Positions 50,704-60,272 of a stretch of DNA of 64,000 nucleotides are shown here, one piece after another. Each line of letters starts with the position of its first letter. Position 1 is the stretch's first letter. The translations under genes and the position numbers were made by a program. The notes below the pieces were generated by a model. It was given only the letters and a program-made list of their open reading frames with translations. It did no database searches and was not told the origin of the DNA. The stretch is from Neopararhizobium haloflavum (GTDB taxonomy: Bacteria; Pseudomonadota; Alphaproteobacteria; Rhizobiales; Rhizobiaceae): NCBI RefSeq assembly GCF_002750855.1, contig NZ_NWUC01000003.1, forward strand, positions 186,001-250,000, read 5' to 3'.

Positions 50704-51495
50704 ATGTGCCGCTGGGCAGCCTTTCGCGGTCAGGCGCGATTCCTTGAAGACCTTGTCGCTTCGCCCGCGCATTCGCTGATCGCCCAGTCCCATTGCGCCA
50801 GCCAGGCCAAGACCGCGACCAACGGCGATGGCTTCGGCATCGCCTGGTATGGCGAGCGACCAGAGCCGGGGCTCTACCGCGACATCCTGCCAGCGTGGTC
50901 GGACTGCAACCTCAGGAGCCTGTCGCGCCAGATCCGCTCGCCGCTGTTCCTGGCTCATGTCCGTGCCTCAACGTCGGGTGGCACGCGGCGCGACAATTGT
51001 CATCCCTTCGTATCGGGACAATGGTCGTTCATGCACAACGGCCAGATAGGCGCCTACGAATCCCTGAAGAGGACGCTCGAAGGAAAACTGACGGATCGCT
51101 TCTACCGCGAGCGCATCGGCACCACCGATTCCGAACTCGTCTTTCTGCTGGCGCGCGATGCGGGGCTGAACGAGGATCCGCTCCGCGCTTTCGAAACGGT
51201 GATTGGCCTGATCACATCAGAAGCTCGCAGTCTCGGCGTTGCCCCGCTGATCCGCTTTACCGCCGCGTTCTCGGACGGATGCACGCTCTATGCGATCCGT
51301 TACGCAACGGACGTTTTCGCGCCGACGCTCTATGTGGGCCGCTCGGTTTCCGGCTTCACGCTGGTTTCCGAACCGCTGGACGAAATCACCGAATGGGAAA
51401 CCGTGCCGGCCGGCAGTTTCGTCACGGTCGACGATCGCGGGATCGACATCCGGCCGTTCTTCGGATCCGCGGGCAGCTTGGCGCTCGCCTCCTGA
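50704..51495 (+). CDS. class II glutamine amidotransferase
   Basis: A 263-residue Ntn-type protein. It begins Met-Cys, so C2 becomes the N-terminal nucleophile after Met removal; CRWAAF is the usual start. Further motifs are GDGFGIAWY, HVRASTSGG, NCHPFV and FMHNGQIG. There is no synthase domain, so it may act alone as an amidohydrolase (YafJ/EgtC-like) or with a partner. EgtC-like ergothioneine processing is a possibility, but no egt genes are near. Confidence 0.88.
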   Translation: MCRWAAFRGQARFLEDLVASPAHSLIAQSHCASQAKTATNGDGFGIAWYGERPEPGLYRDILPAWSDCNLRSLSRQIRSPLFLAHVRASTSGGTRRDNCHPFVSGQWSFMHNGQIGAYESLKRTLEGKLTDRFYRERIGTTDSELVFLLARDAGLNEDPLRAFETVIGLITSEARSLGVAPLIRFTAAFSDGCTLYAIRYATDVFAPTLYVGRSVSGFTLVSEPLDEITEWETVPAGSFVTVDDRGIDIRPFFGSAGSLALAS

Positions 51496-51499
51496 GGCT

Positions 51500-52720
51500 C
51501 TAGCCCTTTTCCGCCGACGCAAGCCGGTCGGCGAACAGGCGCGCAAGCTGCGCGGCAACCTCTTCCTTGCCCGATTCCGGCCAGTCCTCGACGCCATCCG
51601 CCGTGACGATGTGCACGGCGTTGCGCAGGCCGCCCATGACACCCTTTTCCGGCTGCACGTCGTTGGCAACGATGATATCGGCCCCCTTGCGGGCCAGTTT
51701 CGCCTCAGCGTTCGCAATGACGTTCTCGGTTTCGGCGGCGAAGCCGACAACCAGTGCCGGCCGCTGGCGATGATGACCGACCGCCTTTAGGATGTCCGGA
51801 TTTTCGACGAGCGTCAGCGCCGGCGGCCCCTCGCTCGCCTGTTTCTTGATCTTTTGCCGGCTGTCTGCCTCCGTGCGCCAGTCTGCAACGGCGGCGACCA
51901 TCACCGCGATGTCGGCCGGCAAGGCGGCCTCGACCGCCTCCATCATGGCTCGCGCCGTCTCCACATGCACCGTCGCAACGCCATCGGGATCCGGGATCGT
52001 CACCGGCCCGGAAATGAGGGTGACATCGGCGCCCAGCTGCGCAAGCGCGGCGGCGATGGCGTGACCCTGCCGGCCGCTGGAACGATTGGCGATGTAGCGC
52101 ACAGGGTCGATCGGCTCATGGGTCGGCCCCGATGTGACGACCGCCCGCTTGCCGGAAAGGGGCTTTTCGCCGCCATCGAGAATCGAGCTCAGCGCTTCGG
52201 CAATGGCAAGCGGCTCGCTCATCCGACCAACGCCCGCCTCGTTGCGCTCCGCCATCTCGCCGGCCTCCGGCCCAATGAAGCGCACGCCGTCGCGTTTCAA
52301 GGTTTCGACATTGCGGCGCGTTGCCGGATGCGCCCACATGGCAGGGTTCATCGCGGGTGCGACCAGAACGGGCCGATCGCTCGCCAGAAGAACGGCGCCG
52401 GCAAGGTCGCCGGCAAGGCCGTTCGCCATCTTGGCCATAAGGTCCGCCGTCGCAGGCGCCACGACGATCGCATCACAGTCGCGCGCCAGGCGAATATGAC
52501 CGACATCGTGCTCGTCCTCGCGGGAGAAAAGATCGGTAAAGACCTTGTCGGCGGCAAGAGCGCCTGCAGCCAGCGGCGTTATGAATTCCTGCGCGCCGGC
52601 CGTCATGATCACACGCACGGCCGCACCGCGCTCACGCAGCCGACGAATGAGGTCGAGGCACTTGTAAGCCGCGATGCCGCCGCCGATGATCAGCAGGATA
52701 CGTTTTGCGTTCAGGCTCAT
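51500..52720 (-). CDS. coaBC: bifunctional phosphopantothenoylcysteine decarboxylase/phosphopantothenate-cysteine ligase
   Basis: Two steps of coenzyme A synthesis. In the 406-residue fusion the N-terminal flavin decarboxylase (about 1-180) has GGGIAAYK, the histidine in DVGHIRLARDCD, and APAMNPAMW. The C-terminal ligase (about 190-400) has TSGPTHEPIDPVRYIANRSSG, the metal-binding AAVADW and VGFAAETE. ATG 52720. It abuts the amidotransferase convergently (4 bp). Confidence 0.96.
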   Translation of the reverse strand: MSLNAKRILLIIGGGIAAYKCLDLIRRLRERGAAVRVIMTAGAQEFITPLAAGALAADKVFTDLFSREDEHDVGHIRLARDCDAIVVAPATADLMAKMANGLAGDLAGAVLLASDRPVLVAPAMNPAMWAHPATRRNVETLKRDGVRFIGPEAGEMAERNEAGVGRMSEPLAIAEALSSILDGGEKPLSGKRAVVTSGPTHEPIDPVRYIANRSSGRQGHAIAAALAQLGADVTLISGPVTIPDPDGVATVHVETARAMMEAVEAALPADIAVMVAAVADWRTEADSRQKIKKQASEGPPALTLVENPDILKAVGHHRQRPALVVGFAAETENVIANAEAKLARKGADIIVANDVQPEKGVMGGLRNAVHIVTADGVEDWPESGKEEVAAQLARLFADRLASAEKG

Positions 52721-52874
52721 GGCACCATCCGTTCAGCCCGCCGGCATGACGCGCTCGACCTTGGTATGGACAAAATCGTCGCGCTTGAAAAGAAGTCGCC
52801 ATTCGCGGGACAGCGATAGCGAAACGGCCGCGGGTCTGAACGCCCACCCATCGGCCGCGGCGTTGCCATCGAAA

Positions 52875-54449
52875 TCAGGCCAGCTGCCAGCCGATGAAGA
52901 CCAGTGCCAGCGCGGCGATCCAGAGCGCGATGCGCCCGCTGCGGCCGTGACGCGCCTCCGAGCGGCCGATCGCCTCCGCGGTTTCCGCGTCGAAGCGAAC
53001 GCCGTTCTCGGCCATCTCATCCAGTTCGCGCGAAAGCCGCTCGGCGCGGGCAGCCAGCTCCGGCGCCTGCTCGGCCAGGCGAAACGCGGCACCCAGCCCT
53101 TCGCGGGCGTCGCTCAGCAGGCGCGCGGGGCCGAGATTCTGCCGGATCCACTCGCCGACCACCGGCTCTGCGGCCTTCCACATGTTGAAGCGCGGGTTGA
53201 GACTGCGCGAGACACCCTCGACAACGACCATGGTCTTTTGCAGCATCACGAGCTCGGGCCGCGTCTGCATCTCGAACAGTTCGGTGATCTCGAAAAGCAG
53301 CGTCAGCAGGCGCGCCATCGAGATCGTCTCGGCGGACTGACCGTGAATGGGCTCGCCGATCGCGCGGATCGCCTGGGCGAAGCTGCGCACGTCGTGGTGG
53401 CGCGGCACATATCCGGCTTCGAAGTGCACTTCGGCAACGCGCAGATAGTCGCGGGTGATGAAGCCGAACAGGATCTCCGCAAGAAAGCGCCGCTCCTTCT
53501 TGCCCAGCCGGCCGACGATGCCGAGGTCGACAGCGACGATCGTGCCGTCGGGTTCGACGAAAAGATTGCCCTGATGCATGTCGGCGTGAAAAAAACCGTC
53601 GCGAAGCGTATGGCGCAGGAACGACTGGATAAGCACATCGGCCAGGTGATTGAGGTCGTGCCCGGCCCGGCGCAGTTCGTCGACATGCGACATCTTGATG
53701 CCGTCGATCCACTCCATCGTCAGGACATCGCGGCCGGTGCGCTCCCAGTCGACTTCCGGCACGCGAAAGCCCGGGTCATCGCGGGTGTTCTCGCCGAGTT
53801 CCGAGAGTGCAGCGGCTTCGAGGCGAAGGTCCATCTCGATCCGTGTCGTCTGCTCCAGGATGCGCGCGACTTCCACCGGCTTGAGGCGGCGCGCCTGCGG
53901 CACGTGACGCTCGACCAGATGGGAGACGAGATAGAAGGTCTGCAAGTCCTGGGCGAACCTTCGGCGAATGCCGGGTCGAACGACCTTGACCGCGACCTTG
54001 TGATCGCCGGCGTCGGTCCTGACCGCCGCAGGATGCACCTGTGCGATCGAAGCGGCAGCGATGGGAGCGTCGAAGCGACTGAAGACTTCCGGTATGGGCC
54101 GGCCGATGGACATGGCCGCGCTCGCCTCGGCCTTGTCCTGCGCGAAGGTCTCCATCTGGTCCTGCAGCAGGGACAGATCGCTCGCCATTTCGGCACCGAC
54201 AACGTCGGGACGGGTGGCCAGGAACTGTCCGAGCTTCACATAGGACGGACCAAGGCGCGCCACCGCACGCGCCAGCCGATCGCTACGGCTCGCATGCTTG
54301 GCCTTGGAGCGGGCGAAATGCCGCGAAAGCGACTGAACCATGCGCGCCGATGGCGGCAATTCTTCGGCGGGCAGCGCCGAGATCACCCCTTCGCGCAGGA
54401 AGACCCAGCCAACACGCACCAATTGCAGATAGGAATAAAGCCGCCCCAT
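52875..54449 (-). CDS. ubiB: ubiquinone biosynthesis protein UbiB (ABC1/ADCK-like ATPase)
   Basis: An atypical protein-kinase-like ATPase needed for ubiquinone assembly. The 524-residue protein has the UbiB motif (KLGQFLATRPD near 77), the Ala-rich nucleotide loop (AAASIAQVHPA) and the catalytic DMHQGNLF, then VDLGIVG. It has a C-terminal membrane anchor (RIALWIAALALVFIGWQLA). The ATG at 54449 is chosen; upstream in-frame codons overlap ubiE. Confidence 0.95.
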   Translation of the reverse strand: MGRLYSYLQLVRVGWVFLREGVISALPAEELPPSARMVQSLSRHFARSKAKHASRSDRLARAVARLGPSYVKLGQFLATRPDVVGAEMASDLSLLQDQMETFAQDKAEASAAMSIGRPIPEVFSRFDAPIAAASIAQVHPAAVRTDAGDHKVAVKVVRPGIRRRFAQDLQTFYLVSHLVERHVPQARRLKPVEVARILEQTTRIEMDLRLEAAALSELGENTRDDPGFRVPEVDWERTGRDVLTMEWIDGIKMSHVDELRRAGHDLNHLADVLIQSFLRHTLRDGFFHADMHQGNLFVEPDGTIVAVDLGIVGRLGKKERRFLAEILFGFITRDYLRVAEVHFEAGYVPRHHDVRSFAQAIRAIGEPIHGQSAETISMARLLTLLFEITELFEMQTRPELVMLQKTMVVVEGVSRSLNPRFNMWKAAEPVVGEWIRQNLGPARLLSDAREGLGAAFRLAEQAPELAARAERLSRELDEMAENGVRFDAETAEAIGRSEARHGRSGRIALWIAALALVFIGWQLA

Positions 54450-54454
54450 GAAGT

Positions 54455-55231
54455 CTAGAGCTTCCAGGCCGAATGCAGCGCAGCGATCCCGCCCGAATAA
54501 TCGGTCCATTTGACGCGATCGAAGCCGGCGCGCGCGATCATGTCGGCGAAATCGCGCTGATTGGGGAACTTGCGGATCGATTCGACCAGATAGCGATAGG
54601 GTTCGTCGTCGCCGGCGATCGCCTTGCCGAGCGCCGGGATCGCGTTGAACGACCAGGCCTCGTACACCTTGTCCAGAATCGGCATCTGCACCTCGGAAAA
54701 TTCCAGGACGAGCAGGCGCCCGCCTCGTTTGAGGACGCGGCGTGCCTCGCCGAGTGCCTTGGCGATATCCGGGACGTTGCGAATGCCGAAGGCGATCGTA
54801 TAGGCGTCGAAGCTGGCGTCGTCGAACGGAAGCTCCTCCGCATTCGCCTCGATGAAATCGACATTGCCGGAGAGCTTGCGCTGCTGCGCCCGCTCGCGGC
54901 CGACGGCCAGCATCGAGCCGTTGATGTCGAGCACCGTCGCATGCGCCTCGCGCCGCGACGCCTCGACGATGCGAAAGGCGATATCGCCGGTGCCGCCCGC
55001 CACATCAAGGACTCGGTAGTCGTGGCGCGCTGGAGGATTGAGCGCGGCGACCATAGCCTCCTTCCACAAACGGTGCAGCCCGCCCGACATGACGTCGTTC
55101 ATCACATCGTAGCGCTTTGCGACACGGTGGAACACGTCGTTCACCAGTCCCTGCTTCTCGCCGCTCGCAACGGACTGAAATCCATAGGACGTATCCATTC
55201 CGCCAGCTGCGCTGGTGCGCTCGTCAGACAT
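54455..55231 (-). CDS. ubiE: ubiquinone/menaquinone C-methyltransferase UbiE
   Basis: SAM-dependent C-methylation in ubiquinone synthesis. In the 258-residue class I methyltransferase, the first signature [17 protein letters not shown] is near 40-56, the SAM site [14 protein letters not shown] near 74-87 and the second signature [16 protein letters not shown] near 165-180. It is followed 5 bp later by ubiB, the usual alphaproteobacterial pair, and is divergent from mutM. Confidence 0.96.
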   Translation of the reverse strand: MSDERTSAAGGMDTSYGFQSVASGEKQGLVNDVFHRVAKRYDVMNDVMSGGLHRLWKEAMVAALNPPARHDYRVLDVAGGTGDIAFRIVEASRREAHATVLDINGSMLAVGRERAQQRKLSGNVDFIEANAEELPFDDASFDAYTIAFGIRNVPDIAKALGEARRVLKRGGRLLVLEFSEVQMPILDKVYEAWSFNAIPALGKAIAGDDEPYRYLVESIRKFPNQRDFADMIARAGFDRVKWTDYSGGIAALHSAWKL

Positions 55232-55364
55232 TCAAGGCCTCATGCAGTGTCATCGCGTCCGGCTTTCTTGTGGACTTGCGAGGTCTTATATGGGCAATCC
55301 ACGTCAAAACGAAAGCGCGGTCGGCCGCAAAGAACAAAGTGACGCGAGATTGGGTTAAGGCGCG

Positions 55365-56264
55365 ATGCCCGAACTGCCTGAAGTTGAGACCGTGCGGCGG
55401 GGCCTTGCGCCGGCCATGGAGGGTGCCCGGATCGTCGCCGTCGACCAGCGCCGTCCCGATCTGCGTTTTCCCTTCCCGGCGGATTTCGCCGACCGGCTTG
55501 CCGGCCGCACGATCGTGGCGCTCGGGCGCCGCGCGAAATACCTTTTGATCGAACTCGACGACGGCGGCGTCCTCGTCTGCCATCTCGGCATGTCGGGCTC
55601 GTTCCGGGTCGAAACCGAAACCCTCGCCTCCGCCCCCGCAACGTTTCACCACAAGCGGTCCAAGCTCGCCCGCCACGACCATGTCGTCTTCCACCTTTAC
55701 GCCGGGGATACGAGCGGTGGCTGCAAGGTCATCTACAACGATCCGCGGCGTTTCGGCTTCATGGATATTGTCGCCACCAAGGGCGACCTTGACGCCCACC
55801 CCTATTTTGCCGGCATGGGACGCGAGCCGACCGGCAACGACCTTGACGCCGCCTATCTCGCCCGAAAATTTGCCGGAAAGAGCGCGCCGCTCAAGGCAGC
55901 CCTTCTCGACCAGCGCGTTATCGCCGGGCTCGGCAACATCTATGTCTGTGAAGCGCTCTGGCGGGCCCGCCTGTCGCCGAGGCGCCTTGCAGGATCGCTC
56001 GTGCGTGTGAACGGGCAACCCGGCGAACGTCTCGTCACCTTGAGCACCGCAATCCGCGCCGTCATCGCCGACGCGATCGCCGCAGGCGGCTCGTCGCTCC
56101 GCGACTACGTGCGCGCCGATGGGTCGCTCGGCTACTTCCAGCACAGCTTTTCCGTCTATGATCGCGAAGGCGCGCCTTGCCCGAGACAGGACTGTGGCGA
56201 TACGGTCCGGCGGATCGTCCAGAGCGGACGCTCGACTTTCTATTGTCCGCGCTGCCAGCGATAG
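55365..56264 (+). CDS. mutM: formamidopyrimidine-DNA glycosylase
   Basis: Excises 8-oxoguanine and formamidopyrimidines. The 299-residue protein starts [12 protein letters not shown], with the P2 catalytic proline, E3 and the conserved lysine near 60. It has the H2TH region ([31 protein letters not shown]) and the C-terminal zinc finger (CPRQDC...CPRC) with all four cysteines. ATG 55365. Confidence 0.97.
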   Translation: MPELPEVETVRRGLAPAMEGARIVAVDQRRPDLRFPFPADFADRLAGRTIVALGRRAKYLLIELDDGGVLVCHLGMSGSFRVETETLASAPATFHHKRSKLARHDHVVFHLYAGDTSGGCKVIYNDPRRFGFMDIVATKGDLDAHPYFAGMGREPTGNDLDAAYLARKFAGKSAPLKAALLDQRVIAGLGNIYVCEALWRARLSPRRLAGSLVRVNGQPGERLVTLSTAIRAVIADAIAAGGSSLRDYVRADGSLGYFQHSFSVYDREGAPCPRQDCGDTVRRIVQSGRSTFYCPRCQR

Positions 56265-56294
56265 ACACTGGCCGGAACGCTACCCGGAGGAACC

Positions 56295-57068
56295 ATGAGC
56301 CACAGCACCATCAAGACCGATATCAGGGGACGCGTTGCGCTGATCACCCTCAACCGGCCCGAAGCGCTCAACGCGCTGAATTCGACGCTTATGCGCGAGC
56401 TGCTGGAAGCACTGAGGGCGTTCGACGAGAACCCGGATATCGGCGCGATCGTCATGACGGGCTCGGAAAAAGCCTTTGCCGCCGGCGCCGACATCAAGGA
56501 GATGCAGAATCTCACCTTCATCGACAACTATGTCGGCAATTTCATCGGCGGCTGGGACGACGTGGCCCGCACCCGAAAGCCGAAGATCGCCGCCGTCGCC
56601 GGCTACGCACTGGGTGGGGGCTGCGAGCTTGCGATGATGTGCGACTTCATCATCGCGGGCGACAATGCGAAATTCGGCCAGCCCGAGATCACGCTGGGCG
56701 TGCTGCCGGGCATGGGCGGCACGCAGCGTCTGGCGCGTGCTGTCGGCAAGGCCAAGGCCATGGACCTTTGTCTGACGGGGCGCATGATGGATGCGGCGGA
56801 AGCCGAGCGTTCCGGCCTCGTGGCGCGGATCGTTCCGGCTGCCGAGCTGTTGGATGTCGCGGTCAAGGCCGCAGAGAAAATCGCCGGCTTTTCGCTGCCC
56901 GCCACGATGATGGCGAAGGAAACCGTCGACCGCGCCTTCGAAACCACGCTGGAAGAAGGTCTTCGCTTTGAGCGCCGTGTCTTCCACTCGCTCTTTGCGA
57001 CGGACGATCAGAAGGAAGGCATGAGCGCCTTTGTCGAGAAGCGGAAGCCTGATTTCCGCCACCGATGA
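56295..57068 (+). CDS. enoyl-CoA hydratase
   Basis: Crotonase-family hydration of 2-enoyl-CoA in beta-oxidation or related routes. The 257-residue protein has the oxyanion segments [10 protein letters not shown] (about 60-69) and [13 protein letters not shown] (about 100-113). Both catalytic glutamates are present, in GGCELA and [23 protein letters not shown] 56295 after GAGGAACC. It lies between mutM and rpsT, a usual order in rhizobia. Confidence 0.94.
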   Translation: MSHSTIKTDIRGRVALITLNRPEALNALNSTLMRELLEALRAFDENPDIGAIVMTGSEKAFAAGADIKEMQNLTFIDNYVGNFIGGWDDVARTRKPKIAAVAGYALGGGCELAMMCDFIIAGDNAKFGQPEITLGVLPGMGGTQRLARAVGKAKAMDLCLTGRMMDAAEAERSGLVARIVPAAELLDVAVKAAEKIAGFSLPATMMAKETVDRAFETTLEEGLRFERRVFHSLFATDDQKEGMSAFVEKRKPDFRHR

Positions 57069-57098
57069 CAAGACGAAGCTGATCTGCGCGATTGCGCG

Positions 57099-57127
57099 TT
57101 GACGCGCCGCGCCAATCCAGCTATACG
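57099..57127 (+). promoter_or_regulatory. rpsT promoter
   Basis: TTGACG (57099-57104), a 17-bp spacer and TATACG (57122-57127), a good sigma-70 match in the gap between the enoyl-CoA hydratase gene and rpsT. It would give a leader of about 120 bases. Confidence 0.72.
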
Positions 57128-57142
57128 GCGCCTCACGGATTT

Positions 57143-57161
57143 GGCGGGCCATGTGCCCGCC
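57143..57161 (+). promoter_or_regulatory. hairpin in the rpsT leader
   Basis: A perfect 7-bp GC stem (GGCGGGC / GCCCGCC, loop CATGT) lies about 10 bases inside the predicted transcript. It has no T-tract, so it is not a terminator. S20 represses its own translation in E. coli; whether this hairpin has that role is open. Confidence 0.5.
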
Positions 57162-57253
57162 TTCGCGTATTGCTCCCAGAGACGATGACGACGATGCCTT
57201 CGAGGCTCTCCGCTGTCATGGGCGCACTGGACAGGTTTTGAAGAGAGGCATTG

Positions 57254-57520
57254 ATGGCCAATACAGCTTCGGCGAAGAAGGCGACCCGCAAGATCGCTAG
57301 CCGCACCTTGATCAACAAGTCGCGCCGTTCGCGGGTGCGCAACTTCGTACGCAAGGTCGAAGAGGCGATTGCCTCGGGCGACCAGAATGCTGCAAAGGAT
57401 GCGCTCCAGGCTGCCCAGCCTGAGCTGATGCGCGCCGCCACCAAGGGCGTCCTGCATCGCAACACCGCATCGCGCAAGGTTTCGCGGCTTGCCGCACGGG
57501 TCAAGTCGCTCGGCGCCTGA
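57254..57520 (+). CDS. rpsT: 30S ribosomal protein S20
   Basis: A primary 16S rRNA-binding protein of the 30S subunit. The 88-residue Lys/Arg-rich helical protein begins [29 protein letters not shown] and ends [24 protein letters not shown], the family pattern. Start ATG 57254; the TTG just before is not used. It lies next to dnaA as in most alphaproteobacteria. Confidence 0.96.
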   Translation: MANTASAKKATRKIASRTLINKSRRSRVRNFVRKVEEAIASGDQNAAKDALQAAQPELMRAATKGVLHRNTASRKVSRLAARVKSLGA

Positions 57521-57561
57521 TCCCGGCTGAACGCCACACCTAATTTGCCGCACATCGACAA

Positions 57562-57580
57562 GCCCGGTCAGCGACCGGGC
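57562..57580 (+). terminator. likely terminator of rpsT
   Basis: A perfect 8-bp stem, GCCCGGTC / GACCGGGC with loop AGC, lies 42 bp after the rpsT stop. The T-run is short and broken (CGTTCCGATT), so termination may be partial. Confidence 0.6.
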
Positions 57581-58366
57581 CGTTCCGATTCGTGCCTTAT
57601 ACACCAAGGCCGACGGCGCCTCGCTGCCGTTAGGTAACTTTTTCACCTGCAGGATATTGTTAATAAAATCAAAGGCTTGCAGGAGCTTTTTGTTTGTACG
57701 CTTCTTGTTCTCAGGGCGCCGCCGATGGCTTTGGCGTCAAGCGAAAAATAAATTATCTTTGTGCGGGATGGGCCGGACCGGGGCTTTGAATTTGAAAAAG
57801 CCTTGTCTTCAAAGCCTTACCGAAAACGCACTGCATGCGGCCGTTGCCCGGCAATCGTGTCAAGCCTCCCACAGGTTAAAATGGCGTAAATTCTCGGGTT
57901 GATCTCTCCCGGTCAGCCTGCCTTAATACAGCTCACAGGGGGCGGCCGAGAGACACTCCTCCACGATCGATAGCGGCAGGAAATGCACGACGATCTGGAA
58001 GCCTGCATGTCTCGCCACGGTCAGTTTTTTGTCGCGCGGCGTTTTACGCGCGCTTTATCATTGCAGCATGTTTCGTTCCCGACCGGACCCGTCCGGCCGA
58101 CGGTCGAATTGTGCCGCATTGCCGGGGCAACATTAAGGAGGTTCGACGGTGGCGAAGACGTAACGAGGACGTTTTTTCTTCCAAATCCGCTTTCGGCATC
58201 CGCCTCGGGCAAGGCGATGGCGAGAACGGTGACCGGGGCTTGGCGACAGTTCCCCGGAGAGGCCAGAGACCGACAAAGAGCGGCCGGCCAATAAGGCCTG
58301 ATCCTGTGCGAGGTAGAGCGGGGATCGGGGGGATTAGGCGAAGAACAGGCAAAAAGGCGGCAAAAC
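57581..58366 (+). other. long leader region upstream of dnaA, no convincing gene
   Basis: Holds about 785 bp between the rpsT hairpin and dnaA. The first part (about 57630-57760) is AT-rich for this genome (TTTTTCACCTGC, GTTAATAAAATC, TTTTTGTTTGT). One GATTC CcrM-type site is at 57587-57591. A strong AAGGAGG at 58135-58141 is followed by GTG-GCG-AAG-ACG-TAA at 58149-58163, a possible four-codon leader ORF. Open frames here lack codon bias or motifs. I found no exact DnaA box (TTATNCACA), so an origin cannot be claimed. Confidence 0.5.
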
Positions 58367-59923
58367 ATGCAATCGACCCAGACGTCCGTCGCGAAAGGCG
58401 GCGATTGGAATGCGCGTAAGGACGTTGTTGAACCGGTTTCGGCCGACATTTGCCCTCCCAAGGAGAGAGGGGGCGACGAGATGGTGCATGATGCACTGTT
58501 CGACCGGGTTCGGACTCGGCTGAAGGCCCAGTTGGGGCAGGAAATCTTCGCAAGCTGGTTCGGCCGCCTCAAGGTGGATTCCACGTCGAAGAGCGTCGTC
58601 CGGCTTTCGGTTCCGACCACCTTCCTGAAATCCTGGATTCAGAACCGCTATCTCGACCTGATCACGCAGCTCTACAAGGAAGAGAACGCCGACATCCTGC
58701 GTGTTGAGATCGTCGTGCGCTCCGCGACGCGGCAGGCGCGACCGGTGGTGGCGGCAACGGGCGAGCGGCCCGCGGCACCGACAGGACAGCACACGACAAA
58801 CGTCAATCCAGTCCATATCCGCATTCCGTCCTCGGCTCCGGCCCATGCGGCCGCGAAGCGCGGCCCCGGATCCAACCCGGTCATCGGTTCGCCGCTGGAT
58901 GCGCGCTATACCTTCGAGACCTTCGTGGAGGGCTCCTCCAATCGCGTGGCGCTCGCTGCCGCCAAGACAATCGCGGAAGCCGGCTCGGGTGCCGTCAGAT
59001 TCAACCCGCTGTTCGTCCACTCCAGCGTTGGGCTCGGAAAGACGCACCTTCTCCAGGCCATCGCCTCGGCCGCATTGGCAAGCCCGCGCAATCCGCGCGT
59101 GGTCTATCTGACCGCAGAATATTTCATGTGGCGCTTTGCCAGCGCGATCCGTGACAATGACGCGCTGTCGTTCAAGGAATCCCTGCGCAATATTGACCTC
59201 TTGGTCATCGACGACATGCAGTTCCTTCAGGGCAAGGCGATCCAGAACGAGTTCTGCCATCTGCTCAACATGCTGCTCGATAGCGCAAAGCAGGTCGTCG
59301 TTGCCGCTGATCGTGCACCTTGGGAGCTGGAATCGCTCGATGCGCGTGTGCGTTCGCGCCTGCAGGGCGGCGTTGCGATCGAGATGGACGGACCGGATTA
59401 CGAGATGCGCCTTGAAATCCTCAAGCGCCGGCTGTCGACCGCGCAGACCGAGGACCCGAGCATCGATATTCCCGCTCCGGTTCTCGACCACGTCGCCAAG
59501 AGCATCACGGCCAGCGGCCGCGAACTGGAAGGCGCCTTCAACCAGTTGCTGTTCCGCCGCTCGTTCGAGCCGAACCTGACGATCGACCGCGTCGACGAGT
59601 TTCTCGGCCACCTCGTCAATGCCGGCGAACCCAAACGTGTGCGGATCGAGGACATCCAGCGCGTCGTCGCTCGGCATTACAACGTTTCGCGCCAGGAGCT
59701 GGTGTCGAACCGGCGCACACGCGTCATCGTCAAGCCACGGCAGATCGCCATGTATCTCGCCAAGACCTTGACGCCGCGCTCTTTCCCGGAGATCGGCCGC
59801 CGCTTCGGCGGTCGCGATCATACGACGGTGCTGCACGCAGTGCGCAAGATCGAAGACCTGATCGGCAAGGACACCAAGCTGTCGCATGAGGTCGAACTCC
59901 TCAAGCGCCTGATCAACGAGTAG
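58367..59923 (+). CDS. dnaA: chromosomal replication initiator protein DnaA
   Basis: An AAA+ initiator that binds DnaA boxes and melts the origin. In the 518-residue protein, the DnaB-interacting domain I begins [23 protein letters not shown] variable linker follows. The AAA+ core has Walker A GLGKTHLL near 222, Walker [11 protein letters not shown], and sensor RLQGG. Domain IV has the DnaA-box helix ([15 protein letters not shown]). ATG 58367 is the only good start; its N-terminal 40 residues are an extension common in rhizobia. Confidence 0.97.
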   Translation: MQSTQTSVAKGGDWNARKDVVEPVSADICPPKERGGDEMVHDALFDRVRTRLKAQLGQEIFASWFGRLKVDSTSKSVVRLSVPTTFLKSWIQNRYLDLITQLYKEENADILRVEIVVRSATRQARPVVAATGERPAAPTGQHTTNVNPVHIRIPSSAPAHAAAKRGPGSNPVIGSPLDARYTFETFVEGSSNRVALAAAKTIAEAGSGAVRFNPLFVHSSVGLGKTHLLQAIASAALASPRNPRVVYLTAEYFMWRFASAIRDNDALSFKESLRNIDLLVIDDMQFLQGKAIQNEFCHLLNMLLDSAKQVVVAADRAPWELESLDARVRSRLQGGVAIEMDGPDYEMRLEILKRRLSTAQTEDPSIDIPAPVLDHVAKSITASGRELEGAFNQLLFRRSFEPNLTIDRVDEFLGHLVNAGEPKRVRIEDIQRVVARHYNVSRQELVSNRRTRVIVKPRQIAMYLAKTLTPRSFPEIGRRFGGRDHTTVLHAVRKIEDLIGKDTKLSHEVELLKRLINE

Positions 59924-60272
59924 CGCCGAGCGCCTGCGCCAGGTTTGATATCAGGCGCGCTGCAAGACAACCGGCGATGCCGTCACGGCATCGCCCGGCA
60001 TCCCGGAGAGGGCGGCGGGATGGTTGGTGGGTCGGGCCTGCATTCGTGGGTCCGACCCGCCAGCCGGTCTGAAGACCGCCCGATCCTCAAAAACCGGTGC
60101 AAGTTGATCGGCCGTATTGCTGCCGGCCTTGCGTTGCACCGTGTGAATTGCCATTTTGCTCGTCCACATTTGGGCGAGCCTTCCGGACAAGCGATCGATG
60201 GCAAACCGGCCATGGCCGGATCGACGATTCACTGATATCCGGACGGGGCGACACAAGAAACGGACAAGTCTC
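59924..60272 (+). other. dnaA-dnaN intergenic region with inverted repeats
   Basis: Has a perfect 9-bp inverted repeat CGATGCCGT/ACGGCATCG (59975-59983 and 59985-59993, one base apart) about 50 bp after the dnaA stop, a likely terminator stem without T-tract. A second short one, CGGTCT/AGACCG, is at 60065-60078. An open frame across 59945-60235 has no recognisable family. No dnaN promoter was confidently identified. Confidence 0.5.

Noticed and set aside
52733-52874. A protein-like stretch in the gap between coaBC and ubiB (ending in a minus-strand stop at 52733)
   Set aside because: No usable start codon in the gap. The frame is open only because it runs back into ubiB, and no family is recognised.
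57657-57902. 81-codon open frame between rpsT and dnaA
   Set aside because: Codon use and composition unlike the neighbours, no ribosome site and no recognisable motif. More likely leader DNA.
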